Shown here piece by piece: positions 30,763-40,734 of a stretch of DNA of 64,000 nucleotides. A program made the position numbers and the translations under genes. The stretch is from positions 450,954 to 514,953 of the forward strand of contig KV454014.1 in assembly GCA_001661245.1 (NCBI GenBank), read 5' to 3'. The notes beneath the pieces were generated by a model. The model was given only the letters and a program-made list of their open reading frames with translations, ran no database searches and had not been told where the DNA came from. The stretch comes from Pachysolen tannophilus NRRL Y-2460 (Eukaryota; Ascomycota; Pichiomycetes; Alaninales; Pachysolenaceae). Position 1 is the first letter of the stretch, and each line of letters begins with the position of its first letter.

Positions 30763-33700
30763 TTACCAATTCTTTTCAATTACTGTGGAATCAAAGATAT
30801 CCTGTTGTAAGACAACTTTTGGCGGTTTGAAAAACTTCAAGGCCAAGCTGCTCAATACAACGCTGACACTGCTCAGCGCCATTGCAGCGCTCGCCCATAC
30901 GGGATTCAACCGCGAGTTGTTATATGGATATATCACACCAGCAGCTATTGGTATACCAATCGTATTATAAAATAAAGCCCAACCAAAATTGAATTTGACT
31001 CTTTGGAATACGGTCCTCGATAACGAGAATAAAGTCAAGAGTGCAATCAAAGGGTGTTGTGGAGCTAATAAGACAAAGTCTGATGACGTCAATGCTAGAT
31101 CAGAGCCTGAGGCTAATGCTATACCAATATCTGCGACAGCCAATGCCGGAGCATCATTGATACCATCGCCGACCATTGCAACGATTGCGCGCTTAGTGGT
31201 ATGTGATGCTGATCCAGAACCAGAACTAGAACTAGAACTAGAGTTAGAGTTGTTTTTAGAAGTTGCATAAAAAGTTCTTTGAATCCATTTGATCTTGTCT
31301 GCTTTCTCCTCAGGAAGAACTTCGGCAATAACGTTATCAATTCCCAATTCTGCAGCAGCAGCTCTAGCGGTTATCTCGTTGTCTCCACTGATCATCCAGC
31401 ATGTGATTTGTTGCTTGTGTAAGTTGTCAATAACACTTTTAGCTTCAGGTCTGATTTCGTCTCTAGCAGCCATAATCATAATTGGATGATAATTCTCACT
31501 ATTGTCCCAAATTTTGGAACACTTCAATGCAATTAAAATCACACTTTTCCCCTGTTTTTTCCAACCATTTAATACTTCTTGTTGTTCTGGTAATAATGGT
31601 TTACATCCATTCTCTTTTAAGAAAAATTCATTGCCTAATAAAGCTTCTCTTGGTTCATTTTTAACCCAAAATTCATCATCATTATTTGTAAACATAAATT
31701 TACCTTTTAATCCTCTTCCAGGAACTTCTTCAACATCTGGTAATTTATTAGCATCTAATGTAAATCCATCAGAATTAGCATTGACAAAATTTTTTACCGC
31801 TGTAGCTAATGGATGTCTAGATCCTAACTCTAAATCTCTTGCAATTTGAAACCCAATTTTACGTAAAATTGATTTCTCATTTGTATCATTGCTCAAAATA
31901 CTAAAATCAGTAACTTTTGGTTCACCTCCTAATGTCAAAGTACCCGTTTTATCAAAACAAACAACATTAACTTTAGAACCTTCTTGAAATGCAGCTCCTC
32001 CTCCTCTTGCTAATATACCATTCTTAGCAGCCAACCCAGCACCAACAAATAACGCAGTAGGTGCAGCAAGACCAATACCACAAGGACATGCAACAACAAA
32101 TACAGCAATGGCAAATTCTAAAGACCATACAACCCATCCACCAACGTCAATATCTAAATAACTATCAGGTAATTTCCCTGTACATCCAAGACCTAACCAG
32201 ATTAACCAAGTTAAAATGGCACTTAAAGTGATTACTGGTACAAAATAACCAGTTAAAACATCTGCTGTTCTTTCAATAGGAGCTCTTTTCAATTGTCCAT
32301 CTCTCACTGTTGCAACAATTTGATCCAAAAAAGAAGTTCCATCTAAAGCAGAAATTTTGGCAATAATCGAGTTTGGACCTATATTTACAGTTCCTGCAAA
32401 TATTTGTTCACCTTCTGAATGTTTTACAGCAAAAGATTCACCCGTAAGTGCACTTTCATCAAATTCCGTGTTTCCTTGAACAATAATGGAATCTGCTGGT
32501 GGAGATTCTCCTACAGCGAGTCTTATATAATCACCCACTTCTAAGTAATCAATTTTAATATCTTCATCATCTCCAAATTGATAACTGGATTCATTAGCTA
32601 AATGAGAGGTTGCATCTCGTTGTTGTTCTTTCAGCGGCGAAGACAGAGATGGCAGCGATGGACGAAATTCTGAAGAAATCAGTGTTGATGATGACGACGA
32701 TAATGGGTTAACACTATCCAGCGATTCTGATGAACTTAATATATGAACTAGCTTTGCCATACTAGGTTTCAACCCACTTAAACTTACTACAGCATCTGCT
32801 GCCCTACTTTTTGAAAATGCTTCTAATAATCTTCCAATCAATAAGAAAAAAGTTAAAAATACCACTGAGTCAAAATAAGTGGTAGAATAACCAGTGCTTT
32901 GTTTTCTAGCACGAGCACTAAGTCCTAATAATGCAATACTTGCAAAATATGCAACAGAGGTTCCTAAAGACATCAACAAATTCATAGAACCAAACCTAAA
33001 TAACCTTCTTTTCCAAGGAACATGTGGTTTCCATAAACTTCTAATCTCTATCAAGGCTTTAAGATGGAAAATATCAGCAGCAAAGAAATATACTGGAGTA
33101 GCCAATATAAATAAGGCCCACGTTGAACGCGAGACATTTCCTTTCCAAATTGGTTTCATAAACCAAGCTCTTAAATGATTCTTACTAGGAATTAATGACA
33201 TAATAACAACGCCAATTATGAAAGTGGGTATTGCTACAATTGTGGCCAAAACCAACCTTCTCAAAACTTTTATTGTATCAACATGTGCCATTTTTCTCAA
33301 ATGCTCATCAAGAGCAACCAACTTAACCAACTCGACTTTGAAAACAGGCGACAACTCATTGATTTTTTTCAAAAGAGATCTAATAGTTAAATCAGGTGGT
33401 GCTGGAATGTAAGTGAATTTAACATAAGGATTACTCAAGCTTATCGGATTATTAATCACTATGGCATCACCATAAGATTTCAAAAAATCATTTATAATTT
33501 CTGGACAATGTTCACAATACATACCATCAATTTTTAAATTGACTGTTCTTGATTGAATTTGTTTAGAAGCATGACTAATCTTTACCGATTCAACAAGTTC
33601 AAATTCATAACCAATATCTTCTATTGAATCTTTTAAACGATCTAAAGTTTCTTTAGAGTCCGAATCTAAAATGAAAATACCAGTTTTCGAAACAATATTA

Positions 33701-34710
33701 ACAGCACATTCACTTACAAAGGGTAAATCTTTTACAGCAGTATTTATTGCTGAAGCACAAGCAGCACAGGTGATACCACCAATGGCAGCAGTGATTTTAT
33801 ACTTTGTTGATCTTTCAATTGGTAACAATTCAATTAAGGAACAACTGTAACCAATGTCTTTAACATTCGCAATTATATTATTGACCAATTGTTTATTTGG
33901 TAGGATAACAGTAGCCACATTCGAAACTGGAGAAACTGAATAAACTAGCTCATTATTTTCATTCATAGTTTTAACATTATGAGATTGTAAAACTTCATTA
34001 ATAGCATTTTCTACAGCATTGGAGCAAGAAACACAAGTCATTCCACCAATTACAAATGAAGCTCTATATTCCTTAGGGACAGCTACCACAACTTCTGGTT
34101 GTTCAAAATTCTCTTCATACTTCCCAGAACTGACAGGAGTTGCTTCATCATCTTGAGGTTTTTTTGCAAATAAATGTTTAAATTTTTCCTTTGTTTCAGA
34201 CTTATCTAGTTCATGTTTTTCACGACACACTGCACAATTCAGTAAATGAACATTATGTCTTTTCCTTTCTTCAATTATATATTTACTTTTCTTGAGCATA
34301 CTAATGATTGGTTCAAAAATACTACTCATGTTCTCTTTAGAATACATCTCTTCTGAGTTATTTGCCGTTATAAGTTCAGAAGAAATGATATCAAACCCAG
34401 TATCTTCTAAAAGCTCAATGATCTTTTTCTCTCTTGACTTCAATACACCTTTACCACCGACCAAGACCAAACTGTTTTCAGATAACAAGAAGGAAACAAC
34501 AGGTTTCCTTTCCAGCTCATGAGGACCACCATATCCTTCTTCAACTAATTCTGATTCCTGCTGTAGTTGGTGACGATTAAGAGAACTTGAAGAAGACCGA
34601 TCATTAGATATATACTCATTAACAATGAAAAATGATGAAATAGCCCTCCTCAAGTTTCTCGAGCACTCTTCACAATGTAAATTTCCAAGAACTATATTTA
34701 ACTGCTCCAT
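30763..34710 (-). CDS. Copper-transporting P1B-type ATPase (CCC2/CRP1-like)
   Basis: ATP-driven Cu(I) pump of 1315 residues, larger than S. cerevisiae Ccc2 (1004). The N-terminal region carries CxxC sites: CEEC (13-16), CAVC (about 160), and the canonical heavy-metal sites CVSC (about 230), CAAC (about 315) and CEHC (about 398). Core motifs are complete: SALTGES, transmembrane CPC in ACPCGIGLAAPTALFVG, phosphorylation site CFDKTGTLTLGG, the HP pair in GSRHPLATAV, and hinge MVGDGINDAPALA. A Ser-rich loop of ~50 residues interrupts the actuator-side linker. Candida species have two such pumps: CCC2 (Golgi, for multicopper oxidases) and CRP1 (surface efflux, copper resistance). The size and multiple CxxC sites lean towards a CRP1-type pump, but sequence alone does not settle it. 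The start is ATG 34710. Confidence 0.92.
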   Translation of the reverse strand: MEQLNIVLGNLHCEECSRNLRRAISSFFIVNEYISNDRSSSSSLNRHQLQQESELVEEGYGGPHELERKPVVSFLLSENSLVLVGGKGVLKSREKKIIELLEDTGFDIISSELITANNSEEMYSKENMSSIFEPIISMLKKSKYIIEERKRHNVHLLNCAVCREKHELDKSETKEKFKHLFAKKPQDDEATPVSSGKYEENFEQPEVVVAVPKEYRASFVIGGMTCVSCSNAVENAINEVLQSHNVKTMNENNELVYSVSPVSNVATVILPNKQLVNNIIANVKDIGYSCSLIELLPIERSTKYKITAAIGGITCAACASAINTAVKDLPFVSECAVNIVSKTGIFILDSDSKETLDRLKDSIEDIGYEFELVESVKISHASKQIQSRTVNLKIDGMYCEHCPEIINDFLKSYGDAIVINNPISLSNPYVKFTYIPAPPDLTIRSLLKKINELSPVFKVELVKLVALDEHLRKMAHVDTIKVLRRLVLATIVAIPTFIIGVVIMSLIPSKNHLRAWFMKPIWKGNVSRSTWALFILATPVYFFAADIFHLKALIEIRSLWKPHVPWKRRLFRFGSMNLLMSLGTSVAYFASIALLGLSARARKQSTGYSTTYFDSVVFLTFFLLIGRLLEAFSKSRAADAVVSLSGLKPSMAKLVHILSSSESLDSVNPLSSSSSTLISSEFRPSLPSLSSPLKEQQRDATSHLANESSYQFGDDEDIKIDYLEVGDYIRLAVGESPPADSIIVQGNTEFDESALTGESFAVKHSEGEQIFAGTVNIGPNSIIAKISALDGTSFLDQIVATVRDGQLKRAPIERTADVLTGYFVPVITLSAILTWLIWLGLGCTGKLPDSYLDIDVGGWVVWSLEFAIAVFVVACPCGIGLAAPTALFVGAGLAAKNGILARGGGAAFQEGSKVNVVCFDKTGTLTLGGEPKVTDFSILSNDTNEKSILRKIGFQIARDLELGSRHPLATAVKNFVNANSDGFTLDANKLPDVEEVPGRGLKGKFMFTNNDDEFWVKNEPREALLGNEFFLKENGCKPLLPEQQEVLNGWKKQGKSVILIALKCSKIWDNSENYHPIMIMAARDEIRPEAKSVIDNLHKQQITCWMISGDNEITARAAAAELGIDNVIAEVLPEEKADKIKWIQRTFYATSKNNSNSSSSSSSGSGSASHTTKRAIVAMVGDGINDAPALAVADIGIALASGSDLALTSSDFVLLAPQHPLIALLTLFSLSRTVFQRVKFNFGWALFYNTIGIPIAAGVIYPYNNSRLNPVWASAAMALSSVSVVLSSLALKFFKPPKVVLQQDIFDSTVIEKNW

Positions 34711-35131
34711 AACTAGCTAATTTCAATTACAAAATTGCCTTCCATCCTTATAAAAATGGATTATTGCTAACTTTTATATATTGTAACGATGAGATCTTTT
34801 TGCCTATTGGCAAAATTGACGCATAGAAAAAAAAGAAATAAAAAAAATTTAATACCAAAAAAGAAAAAAATTATTATTATCTTAATAATCATTAATACTA
34901 ATTAATTGTCTATCAAGTTAAAAGACGATACGGGTTAAATTTCCAGTTGTCACTTTTTCGAACTGCTAGTATATTTCCAAGATAGCTAACAAATCCAGAC
35001 CAAGACAGACCAGAGGTTTACGTTACAAGAAGTACGTATATGGTGTAAAGCAAAATGATATTCCAAATACTGGAGATGGTGATGGTGATGGCGATGTCGA
35101 AGAGGAAGAAGAGGAAACGGAACATGATCGG
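34711..35131. promoter_or_regulatory. Divergent region, copper ATPase and F-box gene
   Basis: Shared upstream region. Its right part (34970-35131) is an open frame continuous with the F-box gene but lacking any ATG. A 42-codon upstream frame beginning at an ATG near 34789 is Lys/Ile-rich and likely chance or a uORF. TACTAAT (about 34896) resembles a branch point, but no donor with an ATG-bearing exon is apparent. Confidence 0.5.
34970..35131 (+). other. AUG-less coding-like N-terminal extension of the F-box gene
   Basis: After an in-frame TAG (34967-34969) the F-box frame stays open for 54 codons before its first ATG. The translation is far from random: IANKSRPRQTRG, then LRYKKYVYGVKQNDIPN, then an acidic GDGD/EEEE stretch. 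If the ATA at 34982 were ATG, it would give MANKSRPRQ with A at -3. Either a near-cognate start, an unseen upstream exon (the acceptor AG at 34984-34985 would need an exon ending ATGG), or a base change or error in the start codon. Confidence 0.5.
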
Positions 35132-36235
35132 ATGGCTAAAATGCTGATTGGTAATGGTGATGGTGATGGTGATAATAGTCAAGAAGTTGGGTATGGGCAA
35201 GTTTCGAAACTTCCAATAGAATTGATTTATTTAATTTTGGCAAAATATTTATCAGTTAAGTCATCATACTTATTGCTCAATAAATGGTTATTCCATTTAC
35301 TTTCTCCAATACTTTATGAGCAGCCAGTACTTTCCAGTAAAAATTTTTTCAGTTTTGTTGAGACTTTATCTTCTTCTCCAAGGAAAAAATATTATGGGTC
35401 GCTTGTCAAACATTTGGATTTAAGTACCATTATTCAATCTGGGAAAAATTCGTTTGTTTCTAGATTGTTGAGACGTTGTTCTTTAAACTTGATTAGTTTC
35501 ATAGCACCTCAAACGAGCTTTGGCTATGCACCATTAGTTAGTTTAAGGGCATGCCATAGTTTAAAAGTGTTGGATTTAAGATTGGTTTCAGAAACTGTTA
35601 ATTTAACAGAATTATTTCATAGTATGAAAAATTGCAAAAATTTGGAACAATTATCATTTCCTAGATCATCAGTGGAATGTAAAGACTTTGAAAAAATTGC
35701 ATGGCCTGAAAATTTATCATATTTGCGTTTATCTGGTGGAATAACGAATGAATTTTTAGATTCTGTAAAATTCCCTAAAACAATAAGAACTTTAGAATTT
35801 GCTCATTGTCCATATTTAAACGCAAAAAGTATTTATAAAGTGTTAATGGCATTGGGGAAAAATTTGAAAAGTTTATCGATTCATTATCCTATGCCCAATT
35901 TAGATCAAGATTCCATGAATATGGTGCTAATGTATTGTCGAAACTTAAAGTTCTTGTATATAACCGTTGACTACATTAGCAGTGGATTATTATCTGATTT
36001 CTTGGATGAAGATCATAGTTTAGAAACGTTATGGATTGATTCAAGTGGAACGTTGGGTCAATCTTTTAAATTACATCCTGATGATTTAACTATTGCTATA
36101 AGCGAATACAGATTGCCGAGATTGCGTACAGTCAGGATCAATTATAGGCTCGGGTGGGATACAGCAAGCTCTGATGTCCTGGATTTGGTTGGAATATTAG
36201 AAGATCAAGGTGGTAGCTTATATGTAGTTAGATAA
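35132..36235 (+). CDS. F-box / leucine-rich-repeat protein
   Basis: Probable substrate receptor of an SCF ubiquitin ligase. From the first ATG the product is 367 residues. An F-box-like helix set lies at about 28-65 (SKLPIELIYLILAKYLSVKS), and leucine-rich repeats fill the rest (SLKVLDLRLVS, NLEQLSFPRS, NLSYLRLSGG, TIRTLEFAHCPYL, NLKSLSIHYPM, NLKFLYITVDYI). It resembles the uncharacterised yeast F-box proteins of the YDR306C type. The N-terminus is uncertain: the coding-like frame continues upstream to about 34970 without an ATG, so the true protein may be ~50 residues longer. A TA dinucleotide run follows in the 3' flank. Confidence 0.8.
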   Translation: MAKMLIGNGDGDGDNSQEVGYGQVSKLPIELIYLILAKYLSVKSSYLLLNKWLFHLLSPILYEQPVLSSKNFFSFVETLSSSPRKKYYGSLVKHLDLSTIIQSGKNSFVSRLLRRCSLNLISFIAPQTSFGYAPLVSLRACHSLKVLDLRLVSETVNLTELFHSMKNCKNLEQLSFPRSSVECKDFEKIAWPENLSYLRLSGGITNEFLDSVKFPKTIRTLEFAHCPYLNAKSIYKVLMALGKNLKSLSIHYPMPNLDQDSMNMVLMYCRNLKFLYITVDYISSGLLSDFLDEDHSLETLWIDSSGTLGQSFKLHPDDLTIAISEYRLPRLRTVRINYRLGWDTASSDVLDLVGILEDQGGSLYVVR

Positions 36236-36265
36236 CTGTAACAAACAGGTCATCATCTATTCAAC

Positions 36266-36303
<38 letters not shown>

Positions 36304-36745
36304 TACATTATTCTTTAATTTATCGTTATTACTTTTATTTTTTTTTTCATTCTTCTTCTGCTATACCATTGCTTTATATCTACTATAGAGCTTCAACAGT
36401 AGACTTTCTTCTGCTCATCCTTTGGTTTCTTACTACGGCTATTAGAGATCAAATTCTCATCTTCAACTTTTTGTTGTCTTTTTGATTTTTTGATTTTTTA
36501 ATTTTCCAAAGATACCTTTTATATTTAACGTGTATAAATTATTTAAAGTGTTAAATCATCATATATACTCAGGTAGCAGCAGGTAAAAAAAAAGAAACGA
36601 AACGAAAACCTCAAGGAGAGTAGGAGCTGAATATTGAAGTGTCATTCATTGGGATAAGTTAAGATAAGTTTTTTCCAATTTGGTTTAATCTAGAGTTGCA
36701 ATTTTCTATTTTGAAAAATATTTGAAACATCATATATTTGGAAAC
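36236..36745. promoter_or_regulatory. F-box 3' flank and PMT upstream region
   Basis: Starts with a (TA)n run at 36268-36299 and T-rich sequence (3' end of the F-box gene). On the minus strand a 33-codon Lys-rich frame ends at 36393, but no convincing first exon is present, so I do not call a gene. The PMT leader is A/T-rich without a named site. Confidence 0.5.
36268..36299. repeat. TA dinucleotide microsatellite
   Basis: About 32 bp of uninterrupted (TA)n, 33 bp after the F-box stop codon. Likely length-variable. Confidence 0.9.
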
Positions 36746-38992
36746 ATGAAGCTGCGCCAACTAGAAAAGGAATCAAGTGATAATGATCTTGAAAAATACT
36801 TGACGACGTATGAATCTGGTACAAGAAGAGATTTTTATAAATCAACTCCAGATTCTGAGTTATTCCATAATCTAACTAAGTTCAATTCTAAACTTGAAGT
36901 GGTTGGCTATACGGTTTTAGCATTATTTGCGATAGTTATAAGGCTTTATAATATTTCAGAACCAGATTCAGTTGTATTTGATGAGGTTCATTTTGGTGGT
37001 TATGCTAGGAAATATCTTAAGGGGATTTACTTTGTTGATGTTCATCCACCATTGGTTAAGTTAATTTATGCCATGTTCTTGAAATTGGGGAAATTTAGAG
37101 GTGATTTTGAATTTAGTAATATTGGTGATAGTTATGTAACTAGTGAATATGAGGTTCCTTATATACCAATGAGATTATTCTCTGCATTTTGTGGTATTTG
37201 TACAGTATTACTTACTTATAGAATATTGAAAGTTTCAGGTTGTAAACCTATTATTTGTTGGTTGGGATCATTTTTGTGTTGTATTGAGAATTCATTAATA
37301 ACTCAATCAAGATTAATCTTGTTAGATTCTCCGTTAATATTTTTCATTACTTTAAGTATTTTCAGTTTCAAGATGTTTCAAATATCAGTACCATTTTCTA
37401 AAAATTGGTTTAGATACTTGACTATTTTGGGGTTTGCATTAGGATTAACAATTAGTTCCAAATGGGTCGGATTTTTCACTTATGCTTACATTTTATTATT
37501 AGTGCTAAAACAGCTATGGTTTATTATTGGAGATTTGAGTATTTCAAACAAAATACTAGTAAAACATATTTCATCAAGAATTTATTTTTTGGTCATAACA
37601 CCATTAGTTTTTTACCTTGGATTTTTCTCAATTCATTTCATGCTTTTAACAAAAGTAAGTGGTGATTCATCACTTATGTCTCCCGCTTTTCAAAATGGGT
37701 TTGAAAATTCCATTGTGCATGACTATTATGCTGATGTAATTCATGGTTCTACAATCACTATAAAACATGTTGGAACAGGAGGTTATTTACATTCTCATAG
37801 TCTGGTATATCCAGGTTCGGGACAACAACAAGTTACTCTGTACTCTTTCCAAGATGTTAACAATGACTGGGTGATAGAAAGAGTAAATAAATCTATAATT
37901 CCATCGAAAATTTTACAAAAACATGATGTTGTTAAAGATAGAGCAAAAGTAAAACTTTTCCATGTAAAAGAACAAAAATACTTGAGAGTAAATGATGCAA
38001 GACCACCAGTTAGTGATCAAGAATATAATAATGAGGTTACCTTATTTGGTGATGCCAATTATACTGCAGCAGATCAAAATGAGGTATATGAGATTAAAAT
38101 AATTAAAGATAGATCAAAATTAAACGATGATGCTCAAAAAAGGTTAAAAGCAGTTGATACTGTTTTCCAAATTTACCACAAAGGAACTGGATGCACCTTA
38201 ATATCGCATAATGTTAAACTCCCTGATTGGGGATTTAATCAAAATGAAGTAATTTGTATTGAAAAACCAACATTAGAAAACACATTATGGTACATCGAAG
38301 GAAATACAAATCCATTATTTGATGAAGATCCAGTAAAATTTAAGAAAATTGATTTCAAGAATTTAAATTTTTTGGAAAAATTTGTTGAAGTTCATAAAAT
38401 CATGTGGAGAGTCAATAAAAGTTTAACTCAGAAACATAATTTTGAAAGTAAACCTGAATCATGGCCTTTTTTATCAAGAGGAGTTAGTTATTGGACTGAA
38501 GATCATAGAAATATATATTTCCTTGGTAATTACGTAATATATTGGTTGACTTCTACATTCCTTATTGCTTATGTGATATTCAAAGTTTCAACAGCATTGA
38601 ATGTGTTAAGACCAAGTTATTTTGTTAATTTATCAAAAATTACAGTTGTTCCAGCTACTGTATTATACGATTCTAATTGTCTTGAATATTTAATTGGTTG
38701 GTTTTTCCATTACTATCCATCATTTTTAATGAAAAGACAAATGTTCTTACATCATTATTTACCTTCTTTATATTTCAGTATATTATTGTTAGCCCAATCT
38801 TTACAATTCATTTATTCTAAAAATCGTATGATTGGGTACTTTTTAATTTTTTCTATTGGAATTACCAGTTTGTACTTTGGATTTATAAAATATGCTCCAT
38901 TAATTTATGCTTTGAATTGGAATTATCAAGATTGTATTGATTCCAAATTACTCAATACTTGGGACATTAACTGTGAAGCATATTTACATTAA
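36746..38992 (+). CDS. Protein O-mannosyltransferase, PMT1 subfamily (PMT5-like)
   Basis: ER membrane enzyme transferring mannose from dolichyl-phosphate mannose to Ser/Thr of secretory proteins, working as a dimer with a PMT2-type partner. The product is 748 residues. The catalytic DE motif lies in VVFDEVHFGG (about 77), followed by DVHPPLVKL and FSNIGDSYVTS. About nine to eleven hydrophobic segments surround a lumenal MIR region (about 335-540: GGYLHSHSLVYPGSGQQQ, NNDWVIERVN, DWGFNQNEVICIE). The C-terminus has the conserved LHHYLPSLYF. The pattern PYIPMRLFSAFCG puts it in the PMT1/PMT5 group. The length, without the Pmt1 C-terminal extension, favours PMT5. The frame opens at TTG 36722; the first ATG is 36746. 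Two CTG codons fall in the MIR region. Confidence 0.9.
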   Translation: MKLRQLEKESSDNDLEKYLTTYESGTRRDFYKSTPDSELFHNLTKFNSKLEVVGYTVLALFAIVIRLYNISEPDSVVFDEVHFGGYARKYLKGIYFVDVHPPLVKLIYAMFLKLGKFRGDFEFSNIGDSYVTSEYEVPYIPMRLFSAFCGICTVLLTYRILKVSGCKPIICWLGSFLCCIENSLITQSRLILLDSPLIFFITLSIFSFKMFQISVPFSKNWFRYLTILGFALGLTISSKWVGFFTYAYILLLVLKQLWFIIGDLSISNKILVKHISSRIYFLVITPLVFYLGFFSIHFMLLTKVSGDSSLMSPAFQNGFENSIVHDYYADVIHGSTITIKHVGTGGYLHSHSLVYPGSGQQQVTLYSFQDVNNDWVIERVNKSIIPSKILQKHDVVKDRAKVKLFHVKEQKYLRVNDARPPVSDQEYNNEVTLFGDANYTAADQNEVYEIKIIKDRSKLNDDAQKRLKAVDTVFQIYHKGTGCTLISHNVKLPDWGFNQNEVICIEKPTLENTLWYIEGNTNPLFDEDPVKFKKIDFKNLNFLEKFVEVHKIMWRVNKSLTQKHNFESKPESWPFLSRGVSYWTEDHRNIYFLGNYVIYWLTSTFLIAYVIFKVSTALNVLRPSYFVNLSKITVVPATVLYDSNCLEYLIGWFFHYYPSFLMKRQMFLHHYLPSLYFSILLLAQSLQFIYSKNRMIGYFLIFSIGITSLYFGFIKYAPLIYALNWNYQDCIDSKLLNTWDINCEAYLH

Positions 38993-39085
38993 ATAGAAAC
39001 ATTTAAAATTTAGACATTAAAAAATATAATAAAATGATTATATATATATATAACTTACAATAATTGTTAATGTATTTTTTTTTTT

Positions 39086-39578
39086 TTAATCTCTACTTTT
39101 AGCAATTCCATCAGCAACTTCTAATATCAATTCATTAATCCAATCTAATAATTCATTTTTCCTTTTAATAGCCAGTTTTTTCTCTTTTTCAACTTTTGTT
39201 AGTTCTATTTGCAAACTTTCAATTTTTTCCACTTGTTCTTTCTTTGTAACACCTACCCCAGGTAATGAATCTATTACTGTTAAAATTTGCCGTGTTTTAA
39301 GAATTAAATCTGAACTTAATTCATTTATTGCACCATTAAACTCTTCTTCTGGAATAATTGTTGCCAAAGGATCTGTCATTTTCTCTTCTCCAATCTCTGT
39401 GGGTATAAAATCATGATGTTTATCTACATAATTAAGTGTTGAACAAAATTGTTCTATAAGCTATTAATATTTTCAAGTTAGTTTTTTATTCCAATACAGA
39501 TATAAATTTAAAAAATAAATAAACATGAATACTTACTTGATCTAAACAAATCTGAAGTTGGGTCAATCTATCTGCCAT
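39086..39578 (-). CDS. MED21: MED21 (SRB7), Mediator middle-module subunit, spliced
   Basis: Small essential subunit of Mediator; pairs with Med7 to form the hinge of the middle module and supports RNA polymerase II initiation. CDS is complement(join(39086..39460,39537..39578)), 138 residues. Exon 1 encodes MADRLTQLQICLDQ and ends at donor GTAAGT. Exon 2 resumes LIEQFCSTLNYVDKHHDF, exactly the family sequence. The 76-nt intron has an AACTAAC branch point about 20 nt before acceptor TAG. The rest is helical, with the conserved FNGAINELSSDLILKTRQI and IDSLPGVGV and a C-terminal coiled coil. A call made from exon 2 alone would start at MTDPLAT and miss the conserved N-terminus. Confidence 0.95.
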
Positions 39579-39827
39579 CTTCTCACCTTTTGATAATAAT
39601 TTCCACCAAATCTTATGATTGAATAATTATTTTATTTAACAATGTATTAAATAAACTTATATATTATATTATATTATATGCACACAAAAATTTGATCAAA
39701 AATATATAAATTTTATATAAATAAACCCGAATAACAATTATACCACTTAAAACTCCCAAAATAAAACACCGGTAAATCAAGAAAAGAAAGAACAGAAAAA
39801 AGCAGAAAAGGAATAAGAGTTTGATAC

Positions 39828-40734
39828 TTATGTGGTTTTTTTCTTGGATTCCTTTTTTAATTCTTTAATTTCCTTGTAAATACATGATAATTTGTTTTTT
39901 AAATTAATAATTTCAATACAATTATAAACACCTTTTTCGAAAAATTTTTTTGATTCTTTTAATTGGAAAGGGACTAAGATTCCAAACATATTAATTGGAT
40001 CTCTATAAGGAAGATCTTTTTTTTCAAATGTCATTGACTTTTTTTGTAAAGTAAAATTTTCATTCTTTTGATTTCTATTGCGTAAAGTGGAAAATTCCTT
40101 TTCGTTATTATTATCTTCATTTTCCAGTATTTCCTTTTCCTTTGTTTCTAATAAGTTTTTTTTTTGTAATTCTAACAAATCAATTAATTTCAAATTGTTA
40201 TTTTCATCAGTTTCACTTCAAAATGAGTAATATGAGTTAGTAAATGATCATGATCTTCTTTTTTTTTCTCTCTTATATAAAAATAATTAATATTAAAATT
40301 ACTTACACAATTTTTATTGCTTTGACTTCTCTTAAATCGTAATAATCTCTATTAAACCTTCTATGGTTATTACCATTAGCATAATTGGCTCTCGACAAAT
40401 TAATGAACCCATTAACGAAATTCATCCTATACTCTTGACATTTTAATTCATACTTGTTTAATAAATTTAAATATTCAATCATTTTTAAATCCATATATGA
40501 CTGTAAATTTTTATTATTTTGATCATCACCATCTTCATGTAACATTGTAGATGTGGAAAATTTGGAAATTAAATCTTCTGGTAAATCATCAGTTTCACTT
40601 TCAATTCCACTTTCAGTTCCACTTTGTGTGCTACTTTCTTCCCTTAGAGAATCATCAACCTTATTTCTCGATAAGTTTTCAACGTCTTGGCTCAAGGACA
40701 GACTACCGTTAACCTCATTCAATACTAATGACAT
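39828..40734 (-). CDS. VMA22: VMA22, V-ATPase assembly factor (CCDC115 family), spliced
   Basis: ER assembly chaperone for the V0 sector of the vacuolar ATPase, acting with Vma12 and Vma21. CDS is complement(join(39828..40215,40307..40734)), 271 residues, longer than S. cerevisiae (181) because of an acidic/Ser N-terminal extension of ~75 residues. The family core is visible: YLNLLNKYELKCQEYRMNFV, GFINLSRANYANGN and RDYYDLREVKAIKIV in exon 1, and DPINMFGILVPFQLKESKKF in exon 2. The 91-nt intron (40216-40306) has donor GTAAGT, branch TACTAAC (40236-40242) and acceptor AAG. The splice restores Val then ETDENNNLKLIDLL. The frame opens with TTG 40758; first ATG is 40734. NUD1 is divergent upstream. 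Confidence 0.88.

Noticed and set aside
34789-34916. 42-codon frame upstream of the F-box gene as a first exon
   Set aside because: No donor splice site inside it and the translation is Lys/Ile homopolymer-like; at best a uORF.
36393-36488. Lys-rich open frame (minus) ending KKPKDEQKKVYC, possible last exon of a small gene
   Set aside because: An upstream frame beginning MTLQYSAPTLLEVF could be a first exon, but the donor (GTATAT) is poor, no TACTAAC is present and the acceptor follows poly-A. Not supportable.
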